A stretch of 64,000 bases of DNA from contig NZ_LMQI01000004.1 of assembly GCF_001424125.1 (NCBI RefSeq), forward strand, positions 124,001-188,000. The letters are read 5' to 3'. The position numbers and the translations under genes are program-made. Positions 17,016 to 25,678 of the stretch are shown in pieces (within the stretch, counting starts at the first letter, position 1; each line of letters opens with the position of its first letter). This stretch comes from Cellulomonas sp. Leaf395 (GTDB taxonomy: Bacteria > Actinomycetota > Actinomycetes > Actinomycetales > Cellulomonadaceae). The notes beneath the pieces were generated by a model. The model saw only the letters and a list, made by a program, of their open reading frames with translations. It did not search any database and had not been told where the DNA came from.

Positions 17016-17873
17016 ATGAGTCGTGTCGTGGTCACGGGTGGGTCGGGCAAGCTCGGGCGGGCGGTCGTGGAGGACCTGGCGACGCACGGGTATGACGTCG
17101 TCAACGTCGACACGGCTCTGCCACCGCCCGGTCAGAAGGCGGTGTTCAGCCAAGTCGACCTCACCGATCTGGGCCAGGTCACCGAGGCACTGACCGGGAT
17201 CGACGACCGGTACGACGGCGTCGACGCGGTGGTCCACCTCGCGGCGATCCCCGCGCCGGGCCTGCGCCCGAGCGGCGCGACGTTCGCCAACAACGTCGTG
17301 GCCACCCACCACGTGTTCAGCGCCGCGCGCCGGGCGGGCATCAAGAACGTCGTCTGGGCGTCCAGCGAGACCGTCCTCGGGCTGCCGTTCGAGACACCCC
17401 CGCCGTACGTCCCCGTCGACGAGGAGTACGCCGTCCGCCCGGAGAGCACCTACTCGCTGGGCAAGGCGGTCGAGGAGGAGATGGCCAAGCACTTCACACG
17501 CTGGGACCCCGAGCTCAAGCTCGTCGGGCTGCGGTTCTCCAACGTCATGGACGTCGCCGACTACGCCGCGTTCCCGTCGTTCGCCGCCGACCCGCGCAGC
17601 CGCATCTGGAACCTCTGGGGGTACATCGACGCCCGCGACGGCGCCCTGGCGGTCCGGCTCGCGCTCGAGAGCGACCTGCGCGGGTTCGAGGCGTTCATCG
17701 TCGCGTCGCCGGACACCGTGCTGGAGCGACCGTCGGCCGAGCTCGTCGCCGAGTACTTCCCCGACGTCCCGGTCACCCGGCCGATCGAGGGCCGCGAGAC
17801 GCTGCTGTCCATCGACAAGGCCCGCCGCCTGCTCGGCTACGACCCGCAGCACACCTGGCGCGACGAGGTCTGA
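17016..17873 (+). CDS. NAD(P)-dependent epimerase/dehydratase (extended SDR)
   Basis: A 285-residue extended short-chain dehydrogenase: VVVTGGSGKLGRAVVEDL is the nucleotide-binding TGxxGxxG motif, VVHLAAIPAPG follows, and the catalytic YxxxK is YSLGK at about residue 147. Such proteins act on nucleotide sugars or uronates; the size and VNVDTALPP-type segment after beta-2 recall uronate dehydrogenase-like enzymes, but the substrate is not clear. Probably leaderless. It follows an aldo/keto reductase of sugar-oxidising type on the same strand. Confidence 0.87.
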   Translation: MSRVVVTGGSGKLGRAVVEDLATHGYDVVNVDTALPPPGQKAVFSQVDLTDLGQVTEALTGIDDRYDGVDAVVHLAAIPAPGLRPSGATFANNVVATHHVFSAARRAGIKNVVWASSETVLGLPFETPPPYVPVDEEYAVRPESTYSLGKAVEEEMAKHFTRWDPELKLVGLRFSNVMDVADYAAFPSFAADPRSRIWNLWGYIDARDGALAVRLALESDLRGFEAFIVASPDTVLERPSAELVAEYFPDVPVTRPIEGRETLLSIDKARRLLGYDPQHTWRDEV

Positions 17874-17894
17874 GGCGCGCAGCCTTCACCGTTC

Positions 17895-17929
17895 GAGACC
17901 CCAGCGGTCTCCGCGGCCTCGACGCCGCG
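17895..17929 (+). terminator. Two adjacent small hairpins after the epimerase gene
   Basis: GAGACC/GGTCTC (17895-17900 with 17906-17911) and CGCGGC/GCCGCG (17912-17917 with 17924-17929) form back-to-back stems just downstream of the stop codon, without a T-run. A terminator role is plausible, not certain. Confidence 0.4.
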
Positions 17930-18062
17930 TTCATAGTGAGCGCAGGAGCGACCGTAGGGTCCCCGAGTGGCGCCATTCAACGGCCATGTCACCCGGTACC
18001 GGCGGTATCAGCAAGGGCTCCCGGCGTCCTTCTTGGGCACACCTCGATCCCAGGAGCCCACG

Positions 18063-19106
18063 ATGAGCACCGCCGCCCCGTTCGCCTTTCTGGTCCACCC
18101 GCGCGCGCGGATCGGGGAGGACCTGGCCCGCGTCTGGCGTCCGCTCGGTCGGGTGCCGGAGGGCTGGATCGACTCTGCGGTGCGTCGCCTGCCGCTCCCG
18201 TCGTACGCGATGGCTCGGGTGCACCTGGACTCGGCGCCCGTCGGGCACGTCGTGCTCGTCCCGTTCGGGGCCAAGCACCTGCTGTCCGAGCCGCACGAGG
18301 GCCGGGCGCGCGTCGGTCGGGCGATCGACCACGCGGTCCGGCTCGGCGCGGGCGTCGTCGGGCTCGGGGCGCTCACCGCGACGGTCACGGCCGGCGGCGC
18401 GACACTGCGCAAGCGCTCGGACATCGGCGTCACCAACGGCAACGCGTACACGGCGGCCATCGTCGAGGACCAGCTGATGGCCCTGCTCACCGACCTGACG
18501 GACCGTCGCGTGGCCGTCGTCGGAGCCACCGGGTCCGTGGGGACCACGCTGGTCCGCCTGCTCGCGCGGTCGGGCGCCGTCGACTCTCTGCTCCTCGTCG
18601 CGCGCGGGGTGCCCAAGCTCGCCGCGCTCGCCGCCGAGGTGGGCCGCCGGGTGCCGACGACCACGTCGACGGACATGTACGACGTGCGTGGCTGCGACGC
18701 GGTGGTCCTGCTGACGGCGTCGGCCGACGCGCTGCTGGGCGCCGAGCACCTGGCGCCGGGCGCGCGGGTGCTGGACGCGACCCAGCCTCGCAACACGTCA
18801 CCGGACCTCGCGGCAGCACGCCCCGACGTCACGGTGGTCGACGGTGGCGTGGTCCAGGTCCCCGGCATGCACCTGCGCGGCGGTGACATCGGCCTGCCGC
18901 GCGGGCAGGCGTACGCGTGCTTCGCGGAGACGTTCCTGCTCGGGCTGGCCGGGCACGTCGGACACTTCTCGACGGGCGTGCCGACCCTCGACCACGTGTC
19001 GCACATCCGGGGCCTGGCCGACCGGTTCGCGCAGCACGGGTTCGCGGCGGCCGCACCGGCGAGCTTCGGCCGGCCGCTCGTGGGTGTGCTGGCGGGTGCC
19101 CGGTGA
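18063..19106 (+). CDS. Rossmann-fold protein resembling cyanobacterial long-chain acyl-ACP reductase (AAR)
   Basis: A 347-residue protein. The central Rossmann motif VAVVGATGSVGTTL (glycines from residue 154) and flanking segments read like the acyl-ACP reductase of cyanobacteria: LGALTATVTAGG against LGGFTSIIFE, TNGNAYTAAI against TGNTHTAYI, DGGVVQVPG against NGGVVEHC, and ACFAETFLLGLAGH against ACFAEAMLLEFEGW, which includes the Cys (286 here) matching the reactive Cys of that enzyme. AAR reduces fatty acyl-ACP or acyl-CoA to aldehyde with NADPH. The comparison is from memory. AGGAG precedes the start; the end overlaps the flavoprotein gene by four bases. Shikimate-dehydrogenase-like enzymes are an alternative. 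Confidence 0.65.
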   Translation: MSTAAPFAFLVHPRARIGEDLARVWRPLGRVPEGWIDSAVRRLPLPSYAMARVHLDSAPVGHVVLVPFGAKHLLSEPHEGRARVGRAIDHAVRLGAGVVGLGALTATVTAGGATLRKRSDIGVTNGNAYTAAIVEDQLMALLTDLTDRRVAVVGATGSVGTTLVRLLARSGAVDSLLLVARGVPKLAALAAEVGRRVPTTTSTDMYDVRGCDAVVLLTASADALLGAEHLAPGARVLDATQPRNTSPDLAAARPDVTVVDGGVVQVPGMHLRGGDIGLPRGQAYACFAETFLLGLAGHVGHFSTGVPTLDHVSHIRGLADRFAQHGFAAAAPASFGRPLVGVLAGAR

Positions 19107-20275
19107 AGCGCGTGGTCCTGCTCGGCGGCGGCTACGTCACTCTGCACGCCTACGGGGCGCTGGTCCGCCGGCTGCGCGGCGAGCTGCGCCGGGGCGAGAT
19201 CGAGATCGTCGTGATCAGCGCCGACACGGTGCACAACTTCCACGGGTTCACCGGCGAGGTCGTCGCGGGACTGCTCCCGATCGCGCTGACCCAGACGCCG
19301 CTGACCGAGGCGATGCCGCGGGCCCGGGTGCTGCACGCGCGGGTCACGCGCGTCGACCTGGTCGCTCGGCGGGTCCACTTCACCGACGACGAGCTCGCCT
19401 ACGACGCGCTCGTCGTCGGCACCGGAGGGCGCGAACCGCTCGACGCGGTCGACGGGCTCGCGGGGCGCGGGCTCACTCTGCGCGGACCGGGCGACCTGGC
19501 CGACCTGCTCCAGCGGGTGCAGGTGCTGGACGGTCCCGTGGTGGTCGTCGGCGGCGGGCTCGCGGGGGTCGAGCTCGCCGCCGCGCTCGCGGCCCGCGCC
19601 GCGCCGGTGGTGCTGGTCCAGTCGGCGGACCGGGTGGTGCCCGCGCTGCACACGGAGCAGCCGCGGCTGGCGGCCCGCTGCACCGCCGAGCTCGGACGGC
19701 TCGGGGTCGACGTCCGCACCGGGGTGCGGGTGGCCGCGGTCGACGACGGGTCGGTGACCCTCTCCGACGGATCCGTCGTCCGCACGCACGTCGTCCTGGC
19801 CACCACCGGTCAGCGCGCCGTCGCTCTGGCCGGCCTGGAGTCCCTCCCGCGCGACGACCGCGGTCGGCTGGTGACCACCCGCGACCTGCTCGTCGCGCCC
19901 GACGTCTGGTCCGCGGGCGACGCGGCCTGTGTCGCGCACCCGCGCAGCGGCCTGCCCGTCACGGCCAACGCGCTGTGGGCGATCAAGGCCGGTGACCACG
20001 TGGGCCGCAACGTCGCTCGCGCGCTCCGGGGACGGTCGGGCACGCCGTTCCGGTACCTCGGGCTGGGCCAGGCGGCCTCGTTCGGGGTCGGCCGCGGCGT
20101 CGCGGACCTGTACGGGTTCCCGCTGACCGGCTGGGTCGCGTGGCTGATGCGGGTCGGGTTCTTCCTGCGGTTCATGCCGTCGCGTTCCCGAGCGTTGCGT
20201 GTCCCGGGGGAGCTCGCCCGCCGGTCCCGGGCCGGTGGGCCGCCGACGAGCCTGCAGACCGCCGTGCCTCGGTGA
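19103..20275 (+). CDS. NDH-2-like FAD/NAD(P) disulfide-family oxidoreductase
   Basis: A 390-residue flavoprotein with two nucleotide-binding motifs, VVLLGGGYVTLHAYGAL at the start and VVVVGGGLAGVELAAALA near residue 150, and the FAD-contact motif DVWSAGDAACV near 275. The HNFHGFTGEVVAG and LGLGQAASFGVGRGVADLYGFPLTGWVAW segments and a hydrophobic, basic C-terminal tail WLMRVGFFLRFMPSRSR fit a type II NADH dehydrogenase-like, membrane-associated enzyme. It starts with GTG inside the stop of the AAR-like gene (GTGA overlap), so the two products are made together and may hand over electrons. Confidence 0.82.
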   Translation: MKRVVLLGGGYVTLHAYGALVRRLRGELRRGEIEIVVISADTVHNFHGFTGEVVAGLLPIALTQTPLTEAMPRARVLHARVTRVDLVARRVHFTDDELAYDALVVGTGGREPLDAVDGLAGRGLTLRGPGDLADLLQRVQVLDGPVVVVGGGLAGVELAAALAARAAPVVLVQSADRVVPALHTEQPRLAARCTAELGRLGVDVRTGVRVAAVDDGSVTLSDGSVVRTHVVLATTGQRAVALAGLESLPRDDRGRLVTTRDLLVAPDVWSAGDAACVAHPRSGLPVTANALWAIKAGDHVGRNVARALRGRSGTPFRYLGLGQAASFGVGRGVADLYGFPLTGWVAWLMRVGFFLRFMPSRSRALRVPGELARRSRAGGPPTSLQTAVPR

Positions 20276-20337
20276 GACGTCAGGTCCACTTCGTCCGTCC
20301 GCCGTGACAGGGTGGGGCTGGACAGGGCGGAGGCGGC

Positions 20338-22587
20338 ATGACGGACACGAACGAGACGACGTTCCTCGCGCCCGAGGAGCCCGTCGACCTCGACAACTGC
20401 GCACGCGAGCCCATCCACGTGCCGGGGAGCATCCAGCCGCGCGGCGTCCTGCTCGCGGTCACGGAACCGGACCTGGTGGTGGTGCACACCTCGCAGAACG
20501 TCTCTCAGATCGTCGGCTTACCCGTGGACGACGTGCTGGGCCACGACCTGCAGCACGCGCTCGGCCCCGACGCGGCGAACGCGATCGAGCACCACGTGCG
20601 GACGTGGGGGAACCTGCGCGCCCGCAACCCGCTGCTGGTCGAGGTCGCCGGTGTCGAGCACGACGTCGTCCTGCACCGCGTCCTGCGCGGGGACAGCACG
20701 CTGCTGGTCGTCGAGCTGGAGCCGTCGTCGGGACCTCGCCCGTTCTCCTTCCCGAACACCTACCAGGCGGTGCGCGGCGCGGTCGAGCAGCTGAACCACG
20801 CGCACGACCTGGCGCAGCTCTACGAGATCACCGCGCGCGAGGTGCGGGCGCTGACCGGCTTCGACCGCGTGATGATCTACCGCTTCGACGACGAGTACAA
20901 CGGAGAGGTCGTCGCGGAGGCCAAGCGCCCCGACCTGAACCCGTTCCTGGGGCTGCACTACCCGGCGTCCGACATCCCGCCGCAGGCCCGCGCGCTGTAC
21001 GAGCAGAACTGGGTGCGGCTCATCTCCGACGTCGGCTACACGCCGTCGCGGATCGTGCCGGGTCTCGACGATGACACCGGCGAGCCGCTCGACCTCACGC
21101 ACTCGATCCTGCGCAGCGTCTCGCCCGTGCACCTGGAGTACCTGGGCAACATGGGCGTCGCCGCGTCGATGTCGATCTCGCTGCTGCGCGACGGTCGGCT
21201 CTGGGGCCTGATCGCCTGCCACCACTACTCGGGTCCGCACGATCCGCCGTACGGGGTGCGTGCCGCCGCGGAGTTCCTCGGGTCCAGCCTCTCCCTGCGC
21301 CTGGTCGCCCGCGTCGAGGAGGACGAGCTCGAGGCCCGGCTCCGTGCGGCGGGGACCCTGTCGCGACTGCTCACCGCCGGCCGCGACCACGACCGCGCGC
21401 TGGCGACCTCGCTGGTCACCGGCACGTCCGTGCTCGACCTGGTCCCGGCGCAGGGCGCGATCGTCTCCGCGGACGGCGTCGTCGACTCCGTCGGCGACGT
21501 GCCGGCCGACCCCACCGCGCTGCTCGCGTGGGTGGCGGACCAGGACGCGGACGTGATCGTGCGCGGCGCCCTCGCCCAGGAGGAGCCTGCGCTCGCGGCG
21601 GCCGTGCCTGGCGCGGCCGGCCTGCTGGCGCTGCGGTTGCCCGAGGGTCAGGCCGTCGTGTGGCTCCGGCACGAGGCGGTGCAGAACGTCGACTGGGGCG
21701 GGGACCCGCACAACAAGGCGATCGCCAAGCGTGAGGGTGACGGCGTCCGGCTCAGTCCCCGCAAGTCGTTCGCGGCGTGGCGGGAGACCGTGCGCGGCCG
21801 GTGCGAGCCCTGGTCCGGACGCGAGGTGCGCTCGGCGGAGGAGCTGCGCGCGCGGCTGCTGGAGGCGCTGCTGCAACGGTCGCGGCTCCAGATCCGTACG
21901 GCGGAGACCGTGCAGCGCAGCCTGCTGCCCGCGTCCCTGCCGGATCCGGTCGGCTGGGCGGTGCACGCGCGCTACGAGCCCGCCGCGGGCGGTCGGGTGG
22001 GCGGCGACTGGTACGACGCGCTCGAGCTTCCCGACGGTCGGTTGGCCGTCGTCGTCGGTGACGTGGCCGGTCACGGGCTGTCCGCCGCGGCGGCGATGGG
22101 GCAGATCCGCAACGCCCTGCGTGCCTACCTGCTGCGGGGCGACTCCCCGGCCCAGACCCTGGCCTCGCTCGACCACGCGGTCCGATGGACGATGCCGTTC
22201 GAGATGGCGACCGTCGTCGTCGCCCTGGTGGACCTGGCGACGGGCGACGTGACGCTGTCTGCCGCCGGGCACCCGCGCCCGCTCCTGCTCGAAGCCGGCG
22301 GAGCGGCGGTTCTTCTCGACGCGCTGGTGGACCGGCCGCTCGGTGCCGGGTCGGGCGAGCCGCCGACGACCACGCTCACGCTCCCCCCGGGCGGCGGGCT
22401 CGTGCTCTACAGCGACGGACTGGTCGACTCGCGCCAGACCTCGCTGCGCGACGGGCTGCGGCGGCTGCTCGCGCAGTTCGACCACGACGACGGGCGGGCG
22501 GTCGACATCGACGCCGTGCTGCGCGAGTGCCGCGATCCCGCGTCGGTGGACGACGTGACGCTGCTCCTGCTGTGCCGGGACCGCTAG
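20338..22587 (+). CDS. Bacteriophytochrome fused to PP2C/SpoIIE phosphatase
   Basis: A 749-residue light sensor. The N-terminal PAS domain starts LDNCAREPIHVPGSIQPRG; Cys21 is at the biliverdin-attachment position of bacteriophytochromes. The GAF domain contains PASDIP (209-214) and DRVMIYRFDDEYNGEVVAEA; the PHY domain contains the tongue motif SPRKSF (473-478). The output domain, from about residue 535, is a SpoIIE-type serine phosphatase with GGDWYDA (GGD 555-557), GDVAGHGLSAAAAMGQ and a terminal DDVTLLLL. Red/far-red light would switch dephosphorylation of a partner, perhaps an anti-sigma-factor antagonist. GGAGG precedes the ATG. No heme oxygenase gene is in the window. Confidence 0.93.
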   Translation: MTDTNETTFLAPEEPVDLDNCAREPIHVPGSIQPRGVLLAVTEPDLVVVHTSQNVSQIVGLPVDDVLGHDLQHALGPDAANAIEHHVRTWGNLRARNPLLVEVAGVEHDVVLHRVLRGDSTLLVVELEPSSGPRPFSFPNTYQAVRGAVEQLNHAHDLAQLYEITAREVRALTGFDRVMIYRFDDEYNGEVVAEAKRPDLNPFLGLHYPASDIPPQARALYEQNWVRLISDVGYTPSRIVPGLDDDTGEPLDLTHSILRSVSPVHLEYLGNMGVAASMSISLLRDGRLWGLIACHHYSGPHDPPYGVRAAAEFLGSSLSLRLVARVEEDELEARLRAAGTLSRLLTAGRDHDRALATSLVTGTSVLDLVPAQGAIVSADGVVDSVGDVPADPTALLAWVADQDADVIVRGALAQEEPALAAAVPGAAGLLALRLPEGQAVVWLRHEAVQNVDWGGDPHNKAIAKREGDGVRLSPRKSFAAWRETVRGRCEPWSGREVRSAEELRARLLEALLQRSRLQIRTAETVQRSLLPASLPDPVGWAVHARYEPAAGGRVGGDWYDALELPDGRLAVVVGDVAGHGLSAAAAMGQIRNALRAYLLRGDSPAQTLASLDHAVRWTMPFEMATVVVALVDLATGDVTLSAAGHPRPLLLEAGGAAVLLDALVDRPLGAGSGEPPTTTLTLPPGGGLVLYSDGLVDSRQTSLRDGLRRLLAQFDHDDGRAVDIDAVLRECRDPASVDDVTLLLLCRDR

Positions 22588-22602
22588 CCGCTCCCGCTCA
22601 GG

Positions 22603-22608
22603 TACCGT
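22603..22608 (+). promoter_or_regulatory. -10 element of a probable leaderless promoter
   Basis: TACCGT is separated by seven bases from the GTG of the acyltransferase gene, with no ribosome-binding site between them. Confidence 0.42.
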
Positions 22609-22615
22609 CCACCCC

Positions 22616-23212
22616 GTGACGCTCCGACGGACCCTGGCCCGCGCCTACTGGCGCCTCAGCCGCTGGACCCTGCAGACCGAGCGGGTGCCGGTCGACGGGG
22701 CGGGGCTGCTGATCGGGGCGCCCCACACGTCGAACTGGGACTTCATCTTCATGCTGGCCATCTCCGGCGAGGCCGACCTGCCGATCCGCTGGCTCGGCAA
22801 GCACCAGCTGTTCAAGGGCCCTGCCGGGCCGATCATGCGAGCCCTGGGCGGCATCCCGGTCGACCGACGCAACCCGGCGGGCCTGGTCGACGAGATCGTG
22901 GCGCGCATCCAGGGCGGTGACCGGTTCTACCTCGTCGTCACGCCCGAGGGCAGCCGCAGCGGCTCCGGCTGGAAGTCGGGGTTCTACCGGATCGCCCGCG
23001 CGACCGACCTGCCGGTGACCCTCGGCTACGTCGACCGGACGACGATGACCGCCGGTCTCGGTCCCACGCTGACGCTCACCGGCGACGTCGCCGCCGACAT
23101 GGACGTCGTGCGCGCGTTCTACGCGGACAAGTCCGGGTTCGCGCCCTCCCGCCGGACGGAGCCGCGCCTCCGGGAGGAGCTCCCGGAGGCGGGGCTGCCG
23201 ACGGCGGACTGA
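22616..23212 (+). CDS. 1-acyl-sn-glycerol-3-phosphate acyltransferase family protein
   Basis: A 198-residue acyltransferase of the PlsC superfamily: the catalytic HxxxxD is HTSNWD near residue 37, followed by WLGKHQLFKGPAGPIMRALGGIPVDRR and the phosphate-binding VVTPEGSRS. The size and the GFYRIARATDLPVTLGYVDRTT segment match the short actinobacterial subgroup sometimes annotated as glycerol acyltransferase. It would acylate a lysophospholipid or similar acceptor at the membrane. Start is GTG at 22616, close to a likely -10 element. Confidence 0.87.
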   Translation: MTLRRTLARAYWRLSRWTLQTERVPVDGAGLLIGAPHTSNWDFIFMLAISGEADLPIRWLGKHQLFKGPAGPIMRALGGIPVDRRNPAGLVDEIVARIQGGDRFYLVVTPEGSRSGSGWKSGFYRIARATDLPVTLGYVDRTTMTAGLGPTLTLTGDVAADMDVVRAFYADKSGFAPSRRTEPRLREELPEAGLPTAD

Positions 23213-23213
23213 G

Positions 23214-24296
23214 TCAGACCAGCGAGCGGAAGAACGCGTCCACGTCGCTGACCAGGACGTCGGTCGCCTCGTGCGCGGCGTAGTGGCCGGGGGTGTCGTA
23301 CACGTTCCAGCGCACGATGTTCGCGTGGTCGCGGCGCGCGAACCGACGGATCCCCGGGAAGTCGTTGCTCGAGCCGGCCAGCGCCGTGGGCGTCGTGGTG
23401 GGGCCCGTCGGCCGCTCGGTGGAGCCGGCCATCTCCTTGTAGAAGCGGATCGACGAGCCCGCGGTCTGCGTGAACCAGTAGACCGCCGCGTTCGCGACGA
23501 CGAACTCGTCGTCCAACCCCACCATCAGCTGACCGTTCCAGCCGAGCAGCCCGGTCGGGGAGTCCGCGAGCGCGTGCGCGAGGGTCTGCGGCTGCTGCGA
23601 CTGCAGCACGTTGAACGCACCCAGCGACTCCCAGAACCACTGCAGCTTGGCCATCGCCGCCTGCTCCTCCGCGGTGAGGTCGGCCAGCTCCGCGGGGTCG
23701 CCCGACGGGAACGAGAACAGCTGCGTGACGTGCACGCCGATCACGTGCGGGTCGATCCGGCCGAGCTCGGGGGAGATCATCGAGCCGGCGTCGTTGCCCA
23801 CGGCGCCGTACCGCTCGTAGCCGAGGCGGGCCATGAGCTCCTTCCAGGCGCGCGCGGTCCGCGGGATGTCCCACCCGCGGTCCGTCGTCGGCCCGGAGAA
23901 CCCGTACCCCGGCAGCGACGGGATCACCAGGTCGTAGCCGGCGGCGGCGAGGGGCTCGATGACGTCCAGGTACTCCACGACCGAGCCGGGCCAGCCGTGC
24001 GTGAGGATCAGCGCGACGGGCTCGGCCGCGCCGGAGCGGACGTGCAGGAAGTGGATGGTCTGCCCGTCGATCTCGGTGGTGAACTGCGGGTACGCGTTCA
24101 GCCGAGCCTCGAGCGCGCGCCAGTCGAACGTCGTGCGCCAGTGCTCGGCCCACGCCTTCACCTGGCTGAGCGCGACGCCGTACTCGCTGCCGGAGCCGGG
24201 GATCTCGTCGGTCCAGCGCGTGCGGGCGAGCCGGGCCTGCAGGTCGTCGAGGTCGGCCTGCGGGACGTCGACACGGAAGGGGTGGATCGTGCTCAT
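23214..24296 (-). CDS. Epoxide hydrolase
   Basis: A 360-residue alpha/beta hydrolase of the microsomal-type epoxide hydrolase family: the N-terminal EHN domain (IHPFRVDVPQADLDDLQARLARTRW), oxyanion HGWPGS, and GNDAGSM around the nucleophile Asp where most members have GGDWG. The C-terminal DTPGHYAAHEATD holds the catalytic His. It would open epoxides to diols. It is divergent from a TetR gene, and two matching operators lie between, so the TetR protein probably represses it. Confidence 0.9.
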   Translation of the reverse strand: MSTIHPFRVDVPQADLDDLQARLARTRWTDEIPGSGSEYGVALSQVKAWAEHWRTTFDWRALEARLNAYPQFTTEIDGQTIHFLHVRSGAAEPVALILTHGWPGSVVEYLDVIEPLAAAGYDLVIPSLPGYGFSGPTTDRGWDIPRTARAWKELMARLGYERYGAVGNDAGSMISPELGRIDPHVIGVHVTQLFSFPSGDPAELADLTAEEQAAMAKLQWFWESLGAFNVLQSQQPQTLAHALADSPTGLLGWNGQLMVGLDDEFVVANAAVYWFTQTAGSSIRFYKEMAGSTERPTGPTTTPTALAGSSNDFPGIRRFARRDHANIVRWNVYDTPGHYAAHEATDVLVSDVDAFFRSLV

Positions 24297-24316
24297 GGCT
24301 GCCTCCTGTGGTGGAA

Positions 24317-24367
24317 CGGAACATATCGTTCCGTCTGCACACCAGACTAGCGGAACGAAACATTCCG
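24317..24367. promoter_or_regulatory. Two 17-bp operators (CGGAA-N7-TTCCG) between epoxide hydrolase and TetR
   Basis: CGGAACATATCGTTCCG at 24317-24333 and CGGAACGAAACATTCCG at 24351-24367 share the arms CGGAA and TTCCG with seven bases between, 34 bases centre to centre. The second covers the expected -35 of a TetR promoter whose -10 is TAGCGT at 24377-24382, six bases before the ATG (leaderless). Symmetry and divergent layout fit repression of both genes by the TetR product. Confidence 0.7.
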
Positions 24368-24388
24368 TTCAAGTGCTAGCGTCCAGCC

Positions 24389-25018
24389 ATGAGTGCTCCC
24401 CTGAGCGGACGGAAGGCGCAGGCCGCCCGCAACGACGAGGTGATCCTTGCCGCGGCGCGCGCCGTCTTCATGCGCACGCCTGACGCCCCGATCGCTGCGG
24501 TCGCGCAGGAGGCCGGCGTCGGGGTCAGCGCCCTCTACCGGCGGTACTCCGGCAAGGAGGACCTGCTGATCACCCTCTGCGCCGACGGGTTGCACCGCTT
24601 CATCGCCGTCGCCGAGCGTGCCGCGCAGCTGCCCGACCCGTGGGACTCCTTCGCGGCGTTCGTCGGCGGCGTCATCGAGGAGGACACCCACTCGCTGACC
24701 GTCCACCTCGCCGGGAGGTTCACGCCGACGCCCGAGCTGGGTGACCTCTCGCAGCACGCGAGCAGCCTCGGGAACGCGATCTTCGACCGGGCGACCGCCG
24801 CGGGTGTTCTCCGTGACGACCTCGTGAGAGAGGACGTCGCGATGATCTTCGAGCAGGTCACCGCTGTGCGGGTCGACGACCCCGAGCGCACCCGGGTCCT
24901 GCGGGCGCGGTACCTCGCGCTGCTGCTCGACGCCGTCCGCATCGACGCGCGGACCGGCACCCTGCCCGGACCCGGTCCCACCGGTGCCGAGCTCGGTGCG
25001 AGGTGGACCCCGCGCTGA
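24389..25018 (+). CDS. TetR family transcriptional regulator
   Basis: A 209-residue TetR regulator: the DNA-binding domain reads DEVILAAARAVFMRTPDAPIAAVAQEAGVGVSALYRRYSGKEDLL in the sequence (shown in shorter pieces elsewhere), with the hallmark SALYRRYSGKEDLL. The ligand domain is typical in length. It is divergent from an epoxide hydrolase gene, with paired operators between, and is probably autoregulated and leaderless. Confidence 0.9.
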   Translation: MSAPLSGRKAQAARNDEVILAAARAVFMRTPDAPIAAVAQEAGVGVSALYRRYSGKEDLLITLCADGLHRFIAVAERAAQLPDPWDSFAAFVGGVIEEDTHSLTVHLAGRFTPTPELGDLSQHASSLGNAIFDRATAAGVLRDDLVREDVAMIFEQVTAVRVDDPERTRVLRARYLALLLDAVRIDARTGTLPGPGPTGAELGARWTPR

Positions 25019-25084
25019 GCGGTGGGTGTCGGAGCCTCTCGCTACGGTCGACGTGCCGCACCGTTGCCTCGTGAGGAGTCCCGC

Positions 25085-25678
25085 ATGGACGAGTTCGACT
25101 GGTCGATCCTGGGCGTGGCGACGCCCCGCGCGGTCGTCCGCGGACAGCTCGAGTACTCCTGGTGGGAGCTCGGGCAGCGGCTCGAGACCCTCACACAGGA
25201 CGAGTTCGCGTGGGAGCCCGGGCCCGGAGCCCTCAGCGTCCGCCGCCGGGACGACTCCACCGCGCCGCGGAGGTTCGGCGTCGGCGAGTGGGTGGTCGAG
25301 TGGCCCGAGTCGGGGGTGAACCACCCTGGACCCCGGACGGTCGCGTGGCTGGTCGCGCACCTGACCGACGTGCTCACCGAGCGCTACGACTGGACCTTCG
25401 GCGACCACGAGGCCCGCCGTCCCACGCTCACCTACTCCGGCGAGGTCGGTCCGGCCGTCGCCGGACTGACACGCGTGGTCGACCTGTGGCGTGCGGGGAT
25501 CGCGCAGATGTCCGACGATGACATCTTCACGGTCGGGTTCAGCCAGGCCACCGAGATCGACCAGCAGGCGCCGTTCGCGCACCTCGTGGCGCACATCAAC
25601 CGGGAGATCATCCACCACGGCTCGGAGATCAACACGTTGACGGACCTGCACCGCGCGCGAGGAGGCGCCCATGTCTGA
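25085..25678 (+). CDS. DinB family protein
   Basis: A 197-residue four-helix-bundle protein of the DinB/mycothiol-dependent enzyme superfamily. It has LEYSWWELGQRLETLTQDEFAWEPGPGA, the WLVAHLTDVLTERYDWTFG segment with the first metal His, and AHINREIIHHGSEI with the second and third, the three-histidine metal site of the family. The start follows GTGAGGAGTCCCGC. Its last codons overlap the SRPBCC gene by eight bases, so the pair is co-translated. Function unknown. Confidence 0.86.
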   Translation: MDEFDWSILGVATPRAVVRGQLEYSWWELGQRLETLTQDEFAWEPGPGALSVRRRDDSTAPRRFGVGEWVVEWPESGVNHPGPRTVAWLVAHLTDVLTERYDWTFGDHEARRPTLTYSGEVGPAVAGLTRVVDLWRAGIAQMSDDDIFTVGFSQATEIDQQAPFAHLVAHINREIIHHGSEINTLTDLHRARGGAHV

